From Maricaulis sp965228215 (GTDB taxonomy: Bacteria > Pseudomonadota > Alphaproteobacteria > Caulobacterales > Maricaulaceae): 64,000 nt of DNA. The notes under the pieces were generated by a model. The model ran no database searches, had not been told where the DNA came from, and saw only the letters and a program-made list of their open reading frames with translations. The position numbers were made by a program, and so were the translations under genes. Positions within the stretch are counted from its first letter, which is position 1; each line of letters opens with the position of its first letter. Where the stretch lies: positions 1 to 64,000 of the forward strand of contig OZ245800.1 of NCBI GenBank assembly GCA_965228215.1. Direction: 5' to 3'. Shown here piece after piece: positions 14,523-23,467 of this stretch.

Positions 14523-14772
14523 TCGCGCTCTCCAAGGCCGTCAGCAACCGCAAGTGCTGCTCCGCGCATTCCGTGAATGCATCATGCCAGGCGTCGCCGT
14601 TCTGCATCGAGGCGCGCGGGGATGTTTCGGGGATAAGGAAGGGCGGCTTGCAAGGCTGGCGAAGCGCTTCACTCGGCAGGACCGTCACAGTTTGGGTCTG
14701 CAATACCGTTTGCGGCGTTGCGCAGGCAGACAAGCTCGCGAGGGTAAGCAAGCTCAAGAATGGCTTCCACAT
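14506..14772 (-). CDS. Outer-membrane spanin lipoprotein (Rz1-like)
   Basis: An 88-aa protein with a signal peptide and lipobox (LASLSACAT, Cys at about 17), then a Pro-rich stretch and CKPPF typical of Rz1-type o-spanins. Its start lies inside the i-spanin gene in another frame, sharing 104 bp, the well-known overlapping Rz/Rz1 design. With the inner spanin it would bridge the periplasm and fuse the membranes at lysis. Confidence 0.75.
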   Translation of the reverse strand: MWKPFLSLLTLASLSACATPQTVLQTQTVTVLPSEALRQPCKPPFLIPETSPRASMQNGDAWHDAFTECAEQHLRLLTALESANVSEQ

Positions 14773-15079
14773 CGGGTATCGCCTCCGCTAGTTCATCCAG
14801 TTGAGCGCGTCGCCGTTGCGCATCACGAGCGATTTCTGCCCGAATGTCCTGTAGCTCTCGCAGAAGGGCGGCGTCTGCATCAGCTCGCGCTTGCAGAGCC
14901 TCGATTGTAGCGGCGTTAGTTTTGTTCGCGGCTTCCGCGACGGCGAGATTTTCGCGCGTGGTTTCGAGTGCGGCCCGTGAGCCAGAATATAAAAAGTACA
15001 GGCCCGCGATGACGGTCAGCGCAACAGCGAGACCGGCCAGCGCAAGCCGTCCTTTCAGAAATCCGAGAAATGAAATCAT
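14669..15079 (-). CDS. Inner-membrane spanin (Rz-like)
   Basis: A 136-aa protein. An N-terminal membrane anchor lies at about 11-31 (LALAGLAVALTVIAGLYFLY). A long periplasmic coiled coil follows at about 35-105 (AAANKTNAATIEALQARAD then LRELQDIRAEIARDAQRRRA). The C-terminus has Cys at CLRN and NCDG. It overlaps the Rz1-like gene out of frame. Distant from lambda Rz, identified by layout. Confidence 0.75.
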   Translation of the reverse strand: MISFLGFLKGRLALAGLAVALTVIAGLYFLYSGSRAALETTRENLAVAEAANKTNAATIEALQARADADAALLRELQDIRAEIARDAQRRRAQLDELAEAIPDVEAILELAYPRELVCLRNAANGIADPNCDGPAE

Positions 15080-15288
15080 GACCCGCTCGCGTTCTGGATC
15101 TTCTCAAGCATGCGCGCGGACACATCCAGGCCGATAACAGCCGCCAACACCCAGCCCAAAGCAGCCGGGATGAAATGGTCGGTAAAGCCGCCAATCACGA
15201 CAGACCCGGCAAGCGTGGACGAACAGACGATAGAGGCATACGGACGGCGAAAGGCGCGGATGAAGCTAATAAACTGGTCTCGGGTCAT
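15076..15288 (-). CDS. Holin candidate
   Basis: A 70-aa protein with two hydrophobic stretches, about 18-33 and 40-58, and a charged C-terminus. It lies between the coiled-coil membrane protein/endolysin and the spanins, where a holin is expected, overlapping both neighbours by 4 bp. No signature, so the role rests on size and place. Confidence 0.6.
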   Translation of the reverse strand: MTRDQFISFIRAFRRPYASIVCSSTLAGSVVIGGFTDHFIPAALGWVLAAVIGLDVSARMLEKIQNASGS

Positions 15289-15599
15289 GGCGTGCCGCCT
15301 CCAAGGGCTTTAAAAAGCCAGTTAACCGCCCCTGTCAGTAAAGCCGCCCCGCCCCAAAGAATAACGCGGTCGCGGCCCGTGTTAGTTGCAACCTTAGTGT
15401 GAACCTCATCGATTTTTTTTTCGGCTTCGTCTAGGCGAAGTTCCGTCATGCCGATACGCCCGCCCATCTCATCGCGTAAATCGTGACGGGTGCGCTGCAT
15501 GTCGTCTTTCAGCTCCTTGCGCATGTCTTTCAATTCGGCTCGAATTTCTGTGCGCAGGCTGTCAATGCGCTCTAGCACTTGGCTAAACTCCACGGACAT
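15285..15599 (-). CDS. Coiled-coil, C-terminally anchored lysis protein
   Basis: A 104-aa protein. Residues 5-75 form a highly charged coiled coil (RTEIRAELKDMRKELKDD). One membrane helix lies near the C-terminus (ILWGGAALLTGAVNWLF). This is the plan of XhlA-type haemolysin/holin accessory proteins. The start at 15599 was chosen because the longer form would run into the endolysin gene. Confidence 0.6.
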   Translation of the reverse strand: MSVEFSQVLERIDSLRTEIRAELKDMRKELKDDMQRTRHDLRDEMGGRIGMTELRLDEAEKKIDEVHTKVATNTGRDRVILWGGAALLTGAVNWLFKALGGGTP

Positions 15600-15604
15600 A
15601 GGCA

Positions 15605-16027
15605 CTACCCCCACCACTCGCTTGCATTGAAACAGGGGCAAGCCTTGTTCGAAAAATCATTATGCCCGCACACCTCCGCGTCCGGGTGTTTGCGGGTTTC
15701 CCGCTCCACCAGATCATACAGCGCAGCCCATTGCTGGTACGTGTAGTTGCTCTCCGGGTTGCCACTCCGGTCTAAGCCGCCAATCATGCAAATGCCGATG
15801 GAGTACTTGTTATGCCCGCGCGCATGCGCGCCCTCACGCCAAGCTGGGCGGCCCTCGACCACGTCGCCATTGCGCAGCACCAGAAAGTGATACCCGCAAT
15901 GCATGCCGTCGCCGTTATGGTCTTTGAAGCCACGCTCTTTGTGCCAGCGGTTGATATCGTCCAGGCCCACGTCCTGACTAACCCGCGTTGCCGAGCAATG
16001 CAGGATGATTTTGTTGATTTGTCGCAT
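15605..16027 (-). CDS. Endolysin, N-acetylmuramoyl-L-alanine amidase (T7 lysozyme type)
   Basis: A 140-aa amidase_2 domain. The zinc ligands are H10 (LHCSAT), H122 (CGHNDF) and C130, with catalytic Y46 (GYHF) and K128. The last four keep the same residue numbers as in T7 lysozyme. It cuts the bond between muramic acid and L-Ala. There is no signal peptide, so it needs the holin. First gene of the lysis cassette after the tail hub gene. Confidence 0.92.
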   Translation of the reverse strand: MRQINKIILHCSATRVSQDVGLDDINRWHKERGFKDHNGDGMHCGYHFLVLRNGDVVEGRPAWREGAHARGHNKYSIGICMIGGLDRSGNPESNYTYQQWAALYDLVERETRKHPDAEVCGHNDFSNKACPCFNASEWWG

Positions 16028-16030
16028 GGC

Positions 16031-19000
16031 CTACCTAATCAAAACCGTAATTGACGTATCTGCGTCCACGTACACTTCGGGCGGGCCAGAGCCGGTCACT
16101 TCAACGCACAGATAGACATAACAAGTGCCTTCGTAGGTCGCGCCGACAAAGCGCGATGACGTGGCGAGTTGCGCGGTCGTATCGTCGTCTACCTCGGTGA
16201 ACGGACCGACCGTGTGGAACGTCATCCGCGAGGCTGCGTTACCAAACGCTGCGTAATTGGTGGCCCCGGTGATGGCGCTGCCCTCGGCAATGCTCGTGTC
16301 CGAGATGAACAAATCCCAATCGGCAAGCGCCCCGGTGCCGTTCGCGGCATTCGGCCCCTGCATGGTCACGGAGACGACATGCGCCGCCAGCTCATCAATA
16401 TCTTGGACGTTAGCGATTTCGACGCCGCACACGACTTTATAGCCGCCATCATACGTCGCATCACTGTTCAGCGAGTCCGTTTTGATCTGCTTGGACAGGC
16501 GAATAACGGTTGTCCCGTCATCCAAATAGGCCACGTCATTTGTCGTATCGTGGTAAAGCCGCGTGCTGGTCGCCGTAGGCGGGCCGGAGCCTTCCACAAT
16601 AAGCGCGCGGTTATTCGCCACCTGCGCATCATCCACCGCGCCATTGCCGATTTTCGTCTGCGTGACCGCGCCGGTTCCCAGCTTCGCCTCTACCACCGCA
16701 CCTGCGTCGATGTCGTTTGCCGCAACCGTGGCTTTGAAAGCCAGCGCACCGGATGTGTTGCTGGTGTATGCGCCGTCTTCGAAATTCAGGCGCAGTGTGT
16801 AGAACGGCAGGGAGCCGACATAACCGCGCCGGTTAGCAGCTTCATCAAATGCCGCCAAATCCACAGGCTGACCCGTGACGTTGCCGCCGCTGCCCGTGTC
16901 CCATGTCGCGCCAGCCGTCGCGCCTGCTTCTGCTGGTGCGTTGTCCAGATTGAGCGCGTCAATATCGCCTTCGTGCTGCGTAACGCCGCTGGATTGGATG
17001 CGAGCATCAGGGAGCGTGCCGGAAGTGACCTGCGGGCCAGCAATCGACAGCGCCGCCTCATGCTGCGTAACACCCGCCTCCTGAATGTACGCATTCGGCA
17101 CATTGCGCGCGACATCACCCGAGCTATCAAGGCCATTCGGCACGCGGTTATCAGTAGACCAATCCGGCTGAGAACCAATGTTGCTGCCCCACGTCGCGCC
17201 AACCGTGGCGTTATCATCAGGCCGCGTGGCCGATCCGTCAGCGACGTTTTCCCATTCGACGCTAGACGCCTCCGCAACGACCCAGCTCGCATTGGTGGTG
17301 ACGTTCGTCCAGCTAGTCCAAGCGCCCGCCGCGTAGACCTCGCTCACCCGCGCCCGCACATTGTATTGCGTGGACGGCAGCAGGTTTAGAACCGTCTTTT
17401 CCGTCTCATCCTTTTCCGCATAAACCGTGTACGCGTTCGTCTCGCCATTCTTGCGGAACTGGATCTCGATGTTATTCGCGCGGGCTAAGTCATCGCCCGT
17501 CAGCGCGTCCCATGTCGCTTTAAAGCCCGGCACGGTGTAGGCACCGGAGGACGCATCCGCAGCAGCCAGCGCGAAGCTGGACAGCGACAGCGAACCCGTC
17601 GCGGACGTGGACACCGCAAGGATTTGTTCCGGCCCCCACGTGCTTAGATCCGTGCCGTAACGCACGCGCACAAAATAATCTTGATCGGCAACCGCGCGGA
17701 TATAGCGCCCCCGCGCCGCCTCTGCCCGACTTAGAATAAGCTGGTCGGAATATTCGCTTTCGGTCGGCTTGCGAAAATCAATCGCCACCACAGCCGCAGC
17801 AGCGGGGATGCCCGCGCTAGGTGCCGTAACCCGAATAAAGGGCTGCGTGTAGCCCTCCGGGCTGGTCTGCGTCGAACTGGTCGCCGTCCAGCCGGTCGGT
17901 GCCGTGATGACGGAACCCGCGCTTTCAACCTCGACCGGGACCGTCTGGTAGCTGGACGCGATATTGAACGCGTTACGATAGCGCACACGGATAGAATAGC
18001 CCCGCGCGCGCTCCACGTTTTCCAGTCGGTAGCCGTTTTCAGCCTGCGCCCGCGTCAGCGTTGCAATCGGGATGTAACCGCTATCAGCCGTCGCCCCGCT
18101 GCTTTCATTGCCGTATTGGTCGCCCTTGAAATCAAGGCCCAGCGTCGAGCCTTCCTGTCGCTGATATTCCAGCTCCACGAATTGCACCGATGCGGGCAGC
18201 GTTGGCGGCGTGACATCAATCACGCTGCGCGGCGTGCCTTGCGGCCCCTCTACTTCCGTAACACCAGCCGTCCAACCGCTAGGCGTATCAGGCGTCGGCG
18301 TGCTAGGCGTCGTGGTGGTCGCCTCCGGTGCCGCGCCCTCTTCCGTGGTGTGGTCCCAGCTATACTTTGCGTCCGTCTCAGAGCGCGCGATAACGTCAAC
18401 CGTGCTGTCCGGGTTGATGGTGCGCTGAATGAGCCGATACTTGCCGTTTGCCGCAGAACCGAAGCTGTCGCTATCCAGCGTGAACACGTCACCTTCTTGG
18501 ACCTGCATTGCCTTGATCTTGAAGCGCGCTTCTAGCTGGCGCGGTTCGCGCTTGTCACCGCCAAAAATCTTGGCCAGGCGTTGCGCGCGCCGGTAATCGT
18601 CCGTAAACGGCAGGCGCAAATCCGACCACAACACCTCGCTGTCGTCTTCAGTCTCCCAAGTCGAATTACGGTACGCGGGCGCGCTGGTCATCTGATAAGT
18701 GCCAGTGTCGCGATATTGGGATGTGATGGCGTTCGCCGTGTCCCGAATGGACGTGGACGCCGTGATTTTAATCGGCCCGGCAAGGTCGTCATCGTCCAGC
18801 GTTACCGTTGCCGTTTGCGCCTCCGCAGCGAAACAAGCCAGCTTGCCCGAGCGCGTCGTCACGACACCGCCAAACGCGGCAAGAAATGTGCGCATGACCG
18901 TCAGCGGGTCATCATCAGAACCGACAACACCGCCGCCGCCCGTGTAGCGCGGGATGGTGCCGCCTGCCAGGACTGAGACCGTTTCATCGCACACGTCCGC

Positions 19001-19831
19001 AGCGTCCGCAAACGTATCGTAATCAATCAAGCCGTCCGGGATGCCAAGGCCCGCCAAACGGACAGAGTTGACCTCAATTCCCCGGATGTAATCCAGCAGC
19101 CACAGGGCCGGGTTTTGCGTCCACGCCCAATAGCTCGCATTGGTCGGGTCAGCGCCCGGCGACGTATCAAGGCGCGGGTCATAGACCTTGCGACCACGCA
19201 CCACGAAAAGCGGTTCCGGTATGCCGGATGTCCACACCTCCGGGTCATACTCAAAGCGCAGGTAGGACATGCAAACGCCGCGACCGCGATGGTTGCTAGT
19301 CCAGCCCGCAATCTCGCTGACGGCATTAGAAAACGCGGCTTGGCTTTCAGAACCTAGCGCTGTCTCGATGCGCGCCTTGTTGGCCCATTTCGCGGGGCTG
19401 GTGACATTGCCGGACCCGTCCAGCGTGACCGGCTCCGTTGATAGCCGGACTTCCTCAATGCTTTCATATTCGCCGCCGTCGCCCAGCGCGCAAATAATGT
19501 GCATGTACTTATTGTTTTCGCCCGTCGCCGCCGTCTTGATGATATGGCCTGCAACGCCCGTTTCGCCGTACACGAACAGGCGCGAAGCGTTGGGCTGCTT
19601 GCCGAACTGAAGCTGCGTTCCCCGGTCCGCCGCGCCAGACGCACCGGGCTTGCCAGCGAGCGCGTTGGAAATCATGCCCAAACCGGACGTGAGAACCAGA
19701 TTAGAAAGGAAGGTTCCCGAGCCTAGCCACAAGATGGCATTGCCCGCCGCTGCGGCAAATGTCGCGCTGCCGGTAATCGCAAGGATACTGTTTGCAACAA
19801 TATTCGCGACGATAGGGATAGCCTGCGGCAT
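16031..19831 (-). CDS. Tail tip hub/host specificity protein (gpJ-like)
   Basis: A 1266-aa protein. The N-terminal 60 residues are hydrophobic (small-residue rich). About 80-490 is the gpJ-like hub (VRLSTEPVTLDG, LLDYIRGIEVNSVRLAGLGI, DDPLTVMRTFLAAFGG). A Thr/Pro linker near 505 leads to fibronectin-III-like modules at about 520-870. The last 390 residues are a repetitive, beta-rich fibre part with pairs such as GVTQHE and TQTKIGNGAVDDAQV. The C-terminus probably carries receptor binding. It directly follows the tail tip genes and precedes the lysis cassette, as in lambda-like phages. Confidence 0.85.
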   Translation of the reverse strand: MPQAIPIVANIVANSILAITGSATFAAAAGNAILWLGSGTFLSNLVLTSGLGMISNALAGKPGASGAADRGTQLQFGKQPNASRLFVYGETGVAGHIIKTAATGENNKYMHIICALGDGGEYESIEEVRLSTEPVTLDGSGNVTSPAKWANKARIETALGSESQAAFSNAVSEIAGWTSNHRGRGVCMSYLRFEYDPEVWTSGIPEPLFVVRGRKVYDPRLDTSPGADPTNASYWAWTQNPALWLLDYIRGIEVNSVRLAGLGIPDGLIDYDTFADAADVCDETVSVLAGGTIPRYTGGGGVVGSDDDPLTVMRTFLAAFGGVVTTRSGKLACFAAEAQTATVTLDDDDLAGPIKITASTSIRDTANAITSQYRDTGTYQMTSAPAYRNSTWETEDDSEVLWSDLRLPFTDDYRRAQRLAKIFGGDKREPRQLEARFKIKAMQVQEGDVFTLDSDSFGSAANGKYRLIQRTINPDSTVDVIARSETDAKYSWDHTTEEGAAPEATTTTPSTPTPDTPSGWTAGVTEVEGPQGTPRSVIDVTPPTLPASVQFVELEYQRQEGSTLGLDFKGDQYGNESSGATADSGYIPIATLTRAQAENGYRLENVERARGYSIRVRYRNAFNIASSYQTVPVEVESAGSVITAPTGWTATSSTQTSPEGYTQPFIRVTAPSAGIPAAAAVVAIDFRKPTESEYSDQLILSRAEAARGRYIRAVADQDYFVRVRYGTDLSTWGPEQILAVSTSATGSLSLSSFALAAADASSGAYTVPGFKATWDALTGDDLARANNIEIQFRKNGETNAYTVYAEKDETEKTVLNLLPSTQYNVRARVSEVYAAGAWTSWTNVTTNASWVVAEASSVEWENVADGSATRPDDNATVGATWGSNIGSQPDWSTDNRVPNGLDSSGDVARNVPNAYIQEAGVTQHEAALSIAGPQVTSGTLPDARIQSSGVTQHEGDIDALNLDNAPAEAGATAGATWDTGSGGNVTGQPVDLAAFDEAANRRGYVGSLPFYTLRLNFEDGAYTSNTSGALAFKATVAANDIDAGAVVEAKLGTGAVTQTKIGNGAVDDAQVANNRALIVEGSGPPTATSTRLYHDTTNDVAYLDDGTTVIRLSKQIKTDSLNSDATYDGGYKVVCGVEIANVQDIDELAAHVVSVTMQGPNAANGTGALADWDLFISDTSIAEGSAITGATNYAAFGNAASRMTFHTVGPFTEVDDDTTAQLATSSRFVGATYEGTCYVYLCVEVTGSGPPEVYVDADTSITVLIR

Positions 19832-20212
19832 TCAAAGCACCCATGCAAAAGCGCAGGCGCGCAACGGCACCCGGCGATAACCACCAAGCAAAGACAGGAA
19901 GACGCCCTCCCGTCCGTCCACGATGCCCAAGCAATCCATCGGCGGGTCGGATATCGCCACGACATCGCCCCACGACGCCTGCAATGGCGGGATCGGCTCG
20001 CCCAATTCCCGTGTCACAAATTCAGCCAGCCGCGCTTCACGCAAAACCCGCAAAGCGGCCCGCTTGCTTGCGTATTCGTCTATGGTCACAGACGCGCCGT
20101 TACGCCGCGCCCAGCCCGCCACGAGCCGCACACAATCAAACTGGTTATAATCAACCTCGAACCCGGCCCATTCAGCTAGATACGCCTCTAGCTTGGCGCG
20201 GTCTTTGCGCAT
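19832..20212 (-). CDS. Tail tip peptidase, NlpC/P60-like
   Basis: A 126-aa protein resembling the small phage-tail cell-wall hydrolases (DUF6950/NlpC class). FDCVRLVAGWARRNG carries the presumed catalytic Cys at about residue 27. A matching His is not obvious. It abuts the hub gene, where GTA and lambda-like phages place their tail peptidase. Could be an inactive structural relative. Confidence 0.65.
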   Translation of the reverse strand: MRKDRAKLEAYLAEWAGFEVDYNQFDCVRLVAGWARRNGASVTIDEYASKRAALRVLREARLAEFVTRELGEPIPPLQASWGDVVAISDPPMDCLGIVDGREGVFLSLLGGYRRVPLRACAFAWVL

Positions 20213-20850
20213 TAAAACAAGAGCAGATTAGGCGAATTGCCCGGCCCAGGCGGGTCGCGGACCACGCTATTTCCAGCCGCCCCGCCCTCGGAATTGGCAT
20301 GCGGCGCACCCCACGGCTGCGGGGCCGTGTCCGCGACATACTCAAAGACTTCATCACCGGCGAAGATGTCTTGTTGGTTAGCGTCCGTGCGGCGGTGTTC
20401 CGTCCGGCGCAAGCGCGCACCCACGCCGTCAATGACATCCACCACAACGGACACGCCGTCCGCGTCTTCTGAAACGGCAGCGCCATCAATCTTGCCGAAA
20501 TAGGCAAGCCACGGGTCCACAATAATGGCCTGCGTGCTGACGTTGAAAAAGCCAAAATAGATGTAGACATCAGCGCCGCGCGTTAGCTCATTGAGCGCAT
20601 CCGCCTTGATAGTTGCGTCGAGCCCGGTCAGGCCCACTTGGACGCTACCCGCCTTTAGGTCTGTGCCGCTTTCAATCGGGCCAATGACGCCCAAATCACC
20701 CGCGCCCGTCCATGTCTGGCTGTTCCAAGACAGCTCGCCAATGCCCGTGAAGAAGCGCACTGTGCCGGAAGGAAGATCCAGGCGCACCATCGCAAATGGC
20801 GCGTATTCGGTCGCCTCGCTTTCGGTCTTCCACGCTGCGGTTTGGGTCAC
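20212..20850 (-). CDS. Tail tip protein, DUF2163-like
   Basis: A 212-aa beta-rich protein (TGIGELSWNSQTWTGAGDLG, then GSVQVGLTGLDATI). This is the pattern of tail tip proteins that lie between the distal tail protein and the peptidase in GTA-like and related tails. Overlaps both neighbours by 1-4 bp. Specific family is inferred from position plus pattern. Confidence 0.6.
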   Translation of the reverse strand: MTQTAAWKTESEATEYAPFAMVRLDLPSGTVRFFTGIGELSWNSQTWTGAGDLGVIGPIESGTDLKAGSVQVGLTGLDATIKADALNELTRGADVYIYFGFFNVSTQAIIVDPWLAYFGKIDGAAVSEDADGVSVVVDVIDGVGARLRRTEHRRTDANQQDIFAGDEVFEYVADTAPQPWGAPHANSEGGAAGNSVVRDPPGPGNSPNLLLF

Positions 20851-21542
20851 GACATAGCCTCAATGAAGCGCACGGTGATTTCCCGATGCCCGTTAGACGC
20901 GGAGAACTCTTCCGCTGCCTCATCCGGGGCCGCGAGAACAAATTCACCCGTGGCATTCTCAAACGTCACAGCGGCATTATCAGACGGCGAACGGCGAATG
21001 TTCGGCGCGACCGGAATGGTCATCTCGCCAGAGCTATTGGCCCAGCAATCCGCCGTGACAATGTGAAGCTCGCGGAATGTCCCGTTGTCAAAGCTGATGT
21101 AATCGCCCGCATTCAGGCCGTTTTCGGTTTCCCAGCCGTCTACAGCAAGCGTGCTGCCGGTCTGGCTGGCCCCGTTGACCAGCACGGTCGGGGCCGTGAT
21201 CCAGCGCTTGCAGTATTCGTCCGCCTGGAAGTCCAGAATGAGGCTAGGCGAATACGGCGAACCAAGGCGAGCGTCCGCGTCGTAATGGTCGATTGTCTTC
21301 TTGGCCCACGGCCCAGCGTACACCGTGGTTGCCGGGCCGTTTAACTTGGTCAGAAGACCCATCCACGCGCCCGCCTGATGGCGTGACAGGGGCGGCATCG
21401 TGTATTCCAACTGCCAGCGCCCGCCATAGCGATGCGCGCGCTGTGTGGCCCCTGTAATGGGCGAGGAATACGCAACAGAGTTAGACGCGAACCGAATGGT
21501 GATATCGCGCGGCCCCGGCGTTGCCGGAAGACTTTCAGCCAT
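20847..21542 (-). CDS. Distal tail protein
   Basis: A 231-aa protein. The N-terminal half (HRYGGRWQLEYTMPPLSRHQ, then VYAGPWAKKTIDHYD) has the look of Dit-type proteins that close the tail tube. The second half (beta strands with FDNGTFRELHIV) may be an added domain. It lies just after the tape measure, the expected Dit place. Confidence 0.6.
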   Translation of the reverse strand: MAESLPATPGPRDITIRFASNSVAYSSPITGATQRAHRYGGRWQLEYTMPPLSRHQAGAWMGLLTKLNGPATTVYAGPWAKKTIDHYDADARLGSPYSPSLILDFQADEYCKRWITAPTVLVNGASQTGSTLAVDGWETENGLNAGDYISFDNGTFRELHIVTADCWANSSGEMTIPVAPNIRRSPSDNAAVTFENATGEFVLAAPDEAAEEFSASNGHREITVRFIEAMS

Positions 21543-23254
21543 TAGCCAACCCTCTTGGCGTTAGAGCGTGCCGCGACGGCTTGCACAGACATATTGGTTG
21601 CCGCGCGCACAATGCCCGGCGTGTTCTGCTGAAATGCCGTCTGGATCATCTTGGCGGTGGATTCCGTGGCGTAGCGCGCGTCAATATTGATTACGGTTTG
21701 CGCGGACGTAGCGCCTGCCTTGCCAGCGGTGCCGAGAGCGGAGCCAACCGAATTGCTGTTAAACATGCCGGTGAAGGCGTTCGTGAGCGGCTGTGCAATG
21801 AGGTTCTGAAACGCAATGCGCGCCATGAGCGCCATGATTTCTTGGGCCAGGTCGCGGAACGTCACGCGCACCCCGCGCGCCATGCGGTCAAACAGGCCCG
21901 CAATCCCGTCAGTGGCCATCTGCGCGGCTTCCAGCGCATCAATGCGGAACTTTTCCGCTTCCTCTCGGGCGCGCTCGAATGCTTCGGCGGATTCAATGGC
22001 CATATCCTTGAACTTTTCGGCCATCGCGTCGGCCTGCTCTTGCTCAAGCACAAAGGCGTCATCCATCTCCCGCTTTAGCTTCTCCATCTCAATGCGGAGG
22101 TTTTCAGCGGCGCGTTCGGCCTGCGACATAGCCCCGGCGATTTCAATCACCTTGCGGGGCTTGTCGCCGTTCGGGTCGGACAGCATGTCCGGTATGATCT
22201 GGCCTTTTTCGTCCACATCTGACGGCTCAAGCGCAGGCATGCCGCCGAAATCGAACGTGGCGAACGTGGACCCCAAATCCTCGACGTTCTCTGCCGCTTC
22301 CTCTGCGGCGGTGGAAACGTTCTCAAGCGTCGTGACCAGCGGGTGCAGGCCCGCTTGGATGCTTTCCGGCATGCCGTCCAGGCGAAGCTGGATCATCTCA
22401 AGGAAGGATTCCAGCGCCTCGGCGTGGTGTTCCGCCGTGGTCATGGCCGGTACAGCGTCGTCCTCGATAGCATCCGCAACCGCAGCCATAGCCTCGGCAA
22501 CGTCATTGAGAACGCCCGCGACGCCTTCGGTTGCGCCCGTTACTTCATTGAGCGCGCCCGCCAACTGCGTGAATGCGGCCCGCAGATTGCTAAACGCAAC
22601 GCTGACCGTGTTGGGGAGTTGTTCCAGCTCATCGCGCAGCTTGGGCAGCTCAGACAACAAGGCATTCGCCACCACGTCAGCGGTCAATTGGCCCGCCTCG
22701 GCCATCTCCCGCAATTCGCGCGTGGTGCGCCCTGTCTGCGCCTGCAACGCAATCATAATGCGTTGGCCCTGCTCCATCACGGAACGCAGCTCATCGCCGC
22801 GAAGCTCGCCGGATGCGAAGGCTTGGGAAAGCTGCCTGGTTGCATTGGCCGCTTCTTGGGCCGTTGCACCGGAAATGCGGAAGGATGCGGCGACAGCTTC
22901 GGAGACATCGGCCAATTGCTGGCCGCTAAAGCCTAGCGCCTGCTGTGCCGGGGCAAGACGTGCATACGTCTCAGCCAAAGCATCAAAGGCAACACCAGTA
23001 CGCCGGGCCGTATCGAACAGCTCCGAGACAGCCGCGCGGGCTTCTTGGTTCGTGCTGGTGTAAAGTGAAATGCGGGCCGTCAGATTGGCCACACTTTCCG
23101 CCGCCTGGTTGAACTCACGGGCCAGCAAGCCAACGCCCACCGTGGCGGCAATGCGCTGGAAGCCTTGAAGCGCACGCGAGGCGCGGTTCGTGGACGTGTG
23201 AAGCTGTGATGTATCGCCCTTGAACCGGACTACAACTTCGCCAGCTTCAACCAT
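21542..23254 (-). CDS. Tape measure protein
   Basis: A 570-aa protein. It opens with the tape-measure N-terminal domain (VVRFKGDTSQL, then FDTARRTGVAFDALAETYAR, RGDELRSVMEQGQRIMIAL). A long helical, charged middle follows, including a Glu/Ala-rich coiled coil at about 385-455. The C-terminal domain has Gly/Ala content (TNAFTGMFNSNSVGSAL). Its length predicts a tail of about 85 nm by the usual 1.5 angstrom per residue rule. The ATG at 23254 overlaps the stop of the small chaperone frame; a start at 23266 is possible. Confidence 0.85.
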   Translation of the reverse strand: MVEAGEVVVRFKGDTSQLHTSTNRASRALQGFQRIAATVGVGLLAREFNQAAESVANLTARISLYTSTNQEARAAVSELFDTARRTGVAFDALAETYARLAPAQQALGFSGQQLADVSEAVAASFRISGATAQEAANATRQLSQAFASGELRGDELRSVMEQGQRIMIALQAQTGRTTRELREMAEAGQLTADVVANALLSELPKLRDELEQLPNTVSVAFSNLRAAFTQLAGALNEVTGATEGVAGVLNDVAEAMAAVADAIEDDAVPAMTTAEHHAEALESFLEMIQLRLDGMPESIQAGLHPLVTTLENVSTAAEEAAENVEDLGSTFATFDFGGMPALEPSDVDEKGQIIPDMLSDPNGDKPRKVIEIAGAMSQAERAAENLRIEMEKLKREMDDAFVLEQEQADAMAEKFKDMAIESAEAFERAREEAEKFRIDALEAAQMATDGIAGLFDRMARGVRVTFRDLAQEIMALMARIAFQNLIAQPLTNAFTGMFNSNSVGSALGTAGKAGATSAQTVINIDARYATESTAKMIQTAFQQNTPGIVRAATNMSVQAVAARSNAKRVG

Positions 23255-23405
23255 TGCGCGCCTCATCCCAAGCTATCATTTCTTGGACTTCTTCCATTGT
23301 CGGAACGTCCGGCTGCCCGCCGCCGTGGAACTCCGCAAAGCCCTCAACCGCCGCAAACCATTCGCGGACCGACATTGACCAGAAGTCTTTAGGCCGCAGA
23401 CCCAT
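23247..23405 (-). CDS. Tail assembly chaperone, downstream (T) frame
   Basis: A 52-aa open frame whose GLRPKDFWSMSVREW motif is the small tail chaperone family found before tape measures in GTA-type tails. Upstream in-frame Met codons at 23414 and 23426 could be starts. The frame stays open back to the slippery site at 23471, so it can also be the C-terminal part of a frameshifted fusion (23247-23791, 181 aa). Confidence 0.75.
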   Translation of the reverse strand: MGLRPKDFWSMSVREWFAAVEGFAEFHGGGQPDVPTMEEVQEMIAWDEARNG

Positions 23406-23467
23406 TTTGCCCATCCCAAGCGCCATCCAATCGCGCCACGGGGTCGGCCCTGTTTCTGCGGCCCTAT

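Noticed and set aside
16169..17389. A 406-codon plus-strand frame opposite the tail hub
   Set aside because: Arg-rich shadow without motif; the hub frame continues unbroken for 1266 codons.
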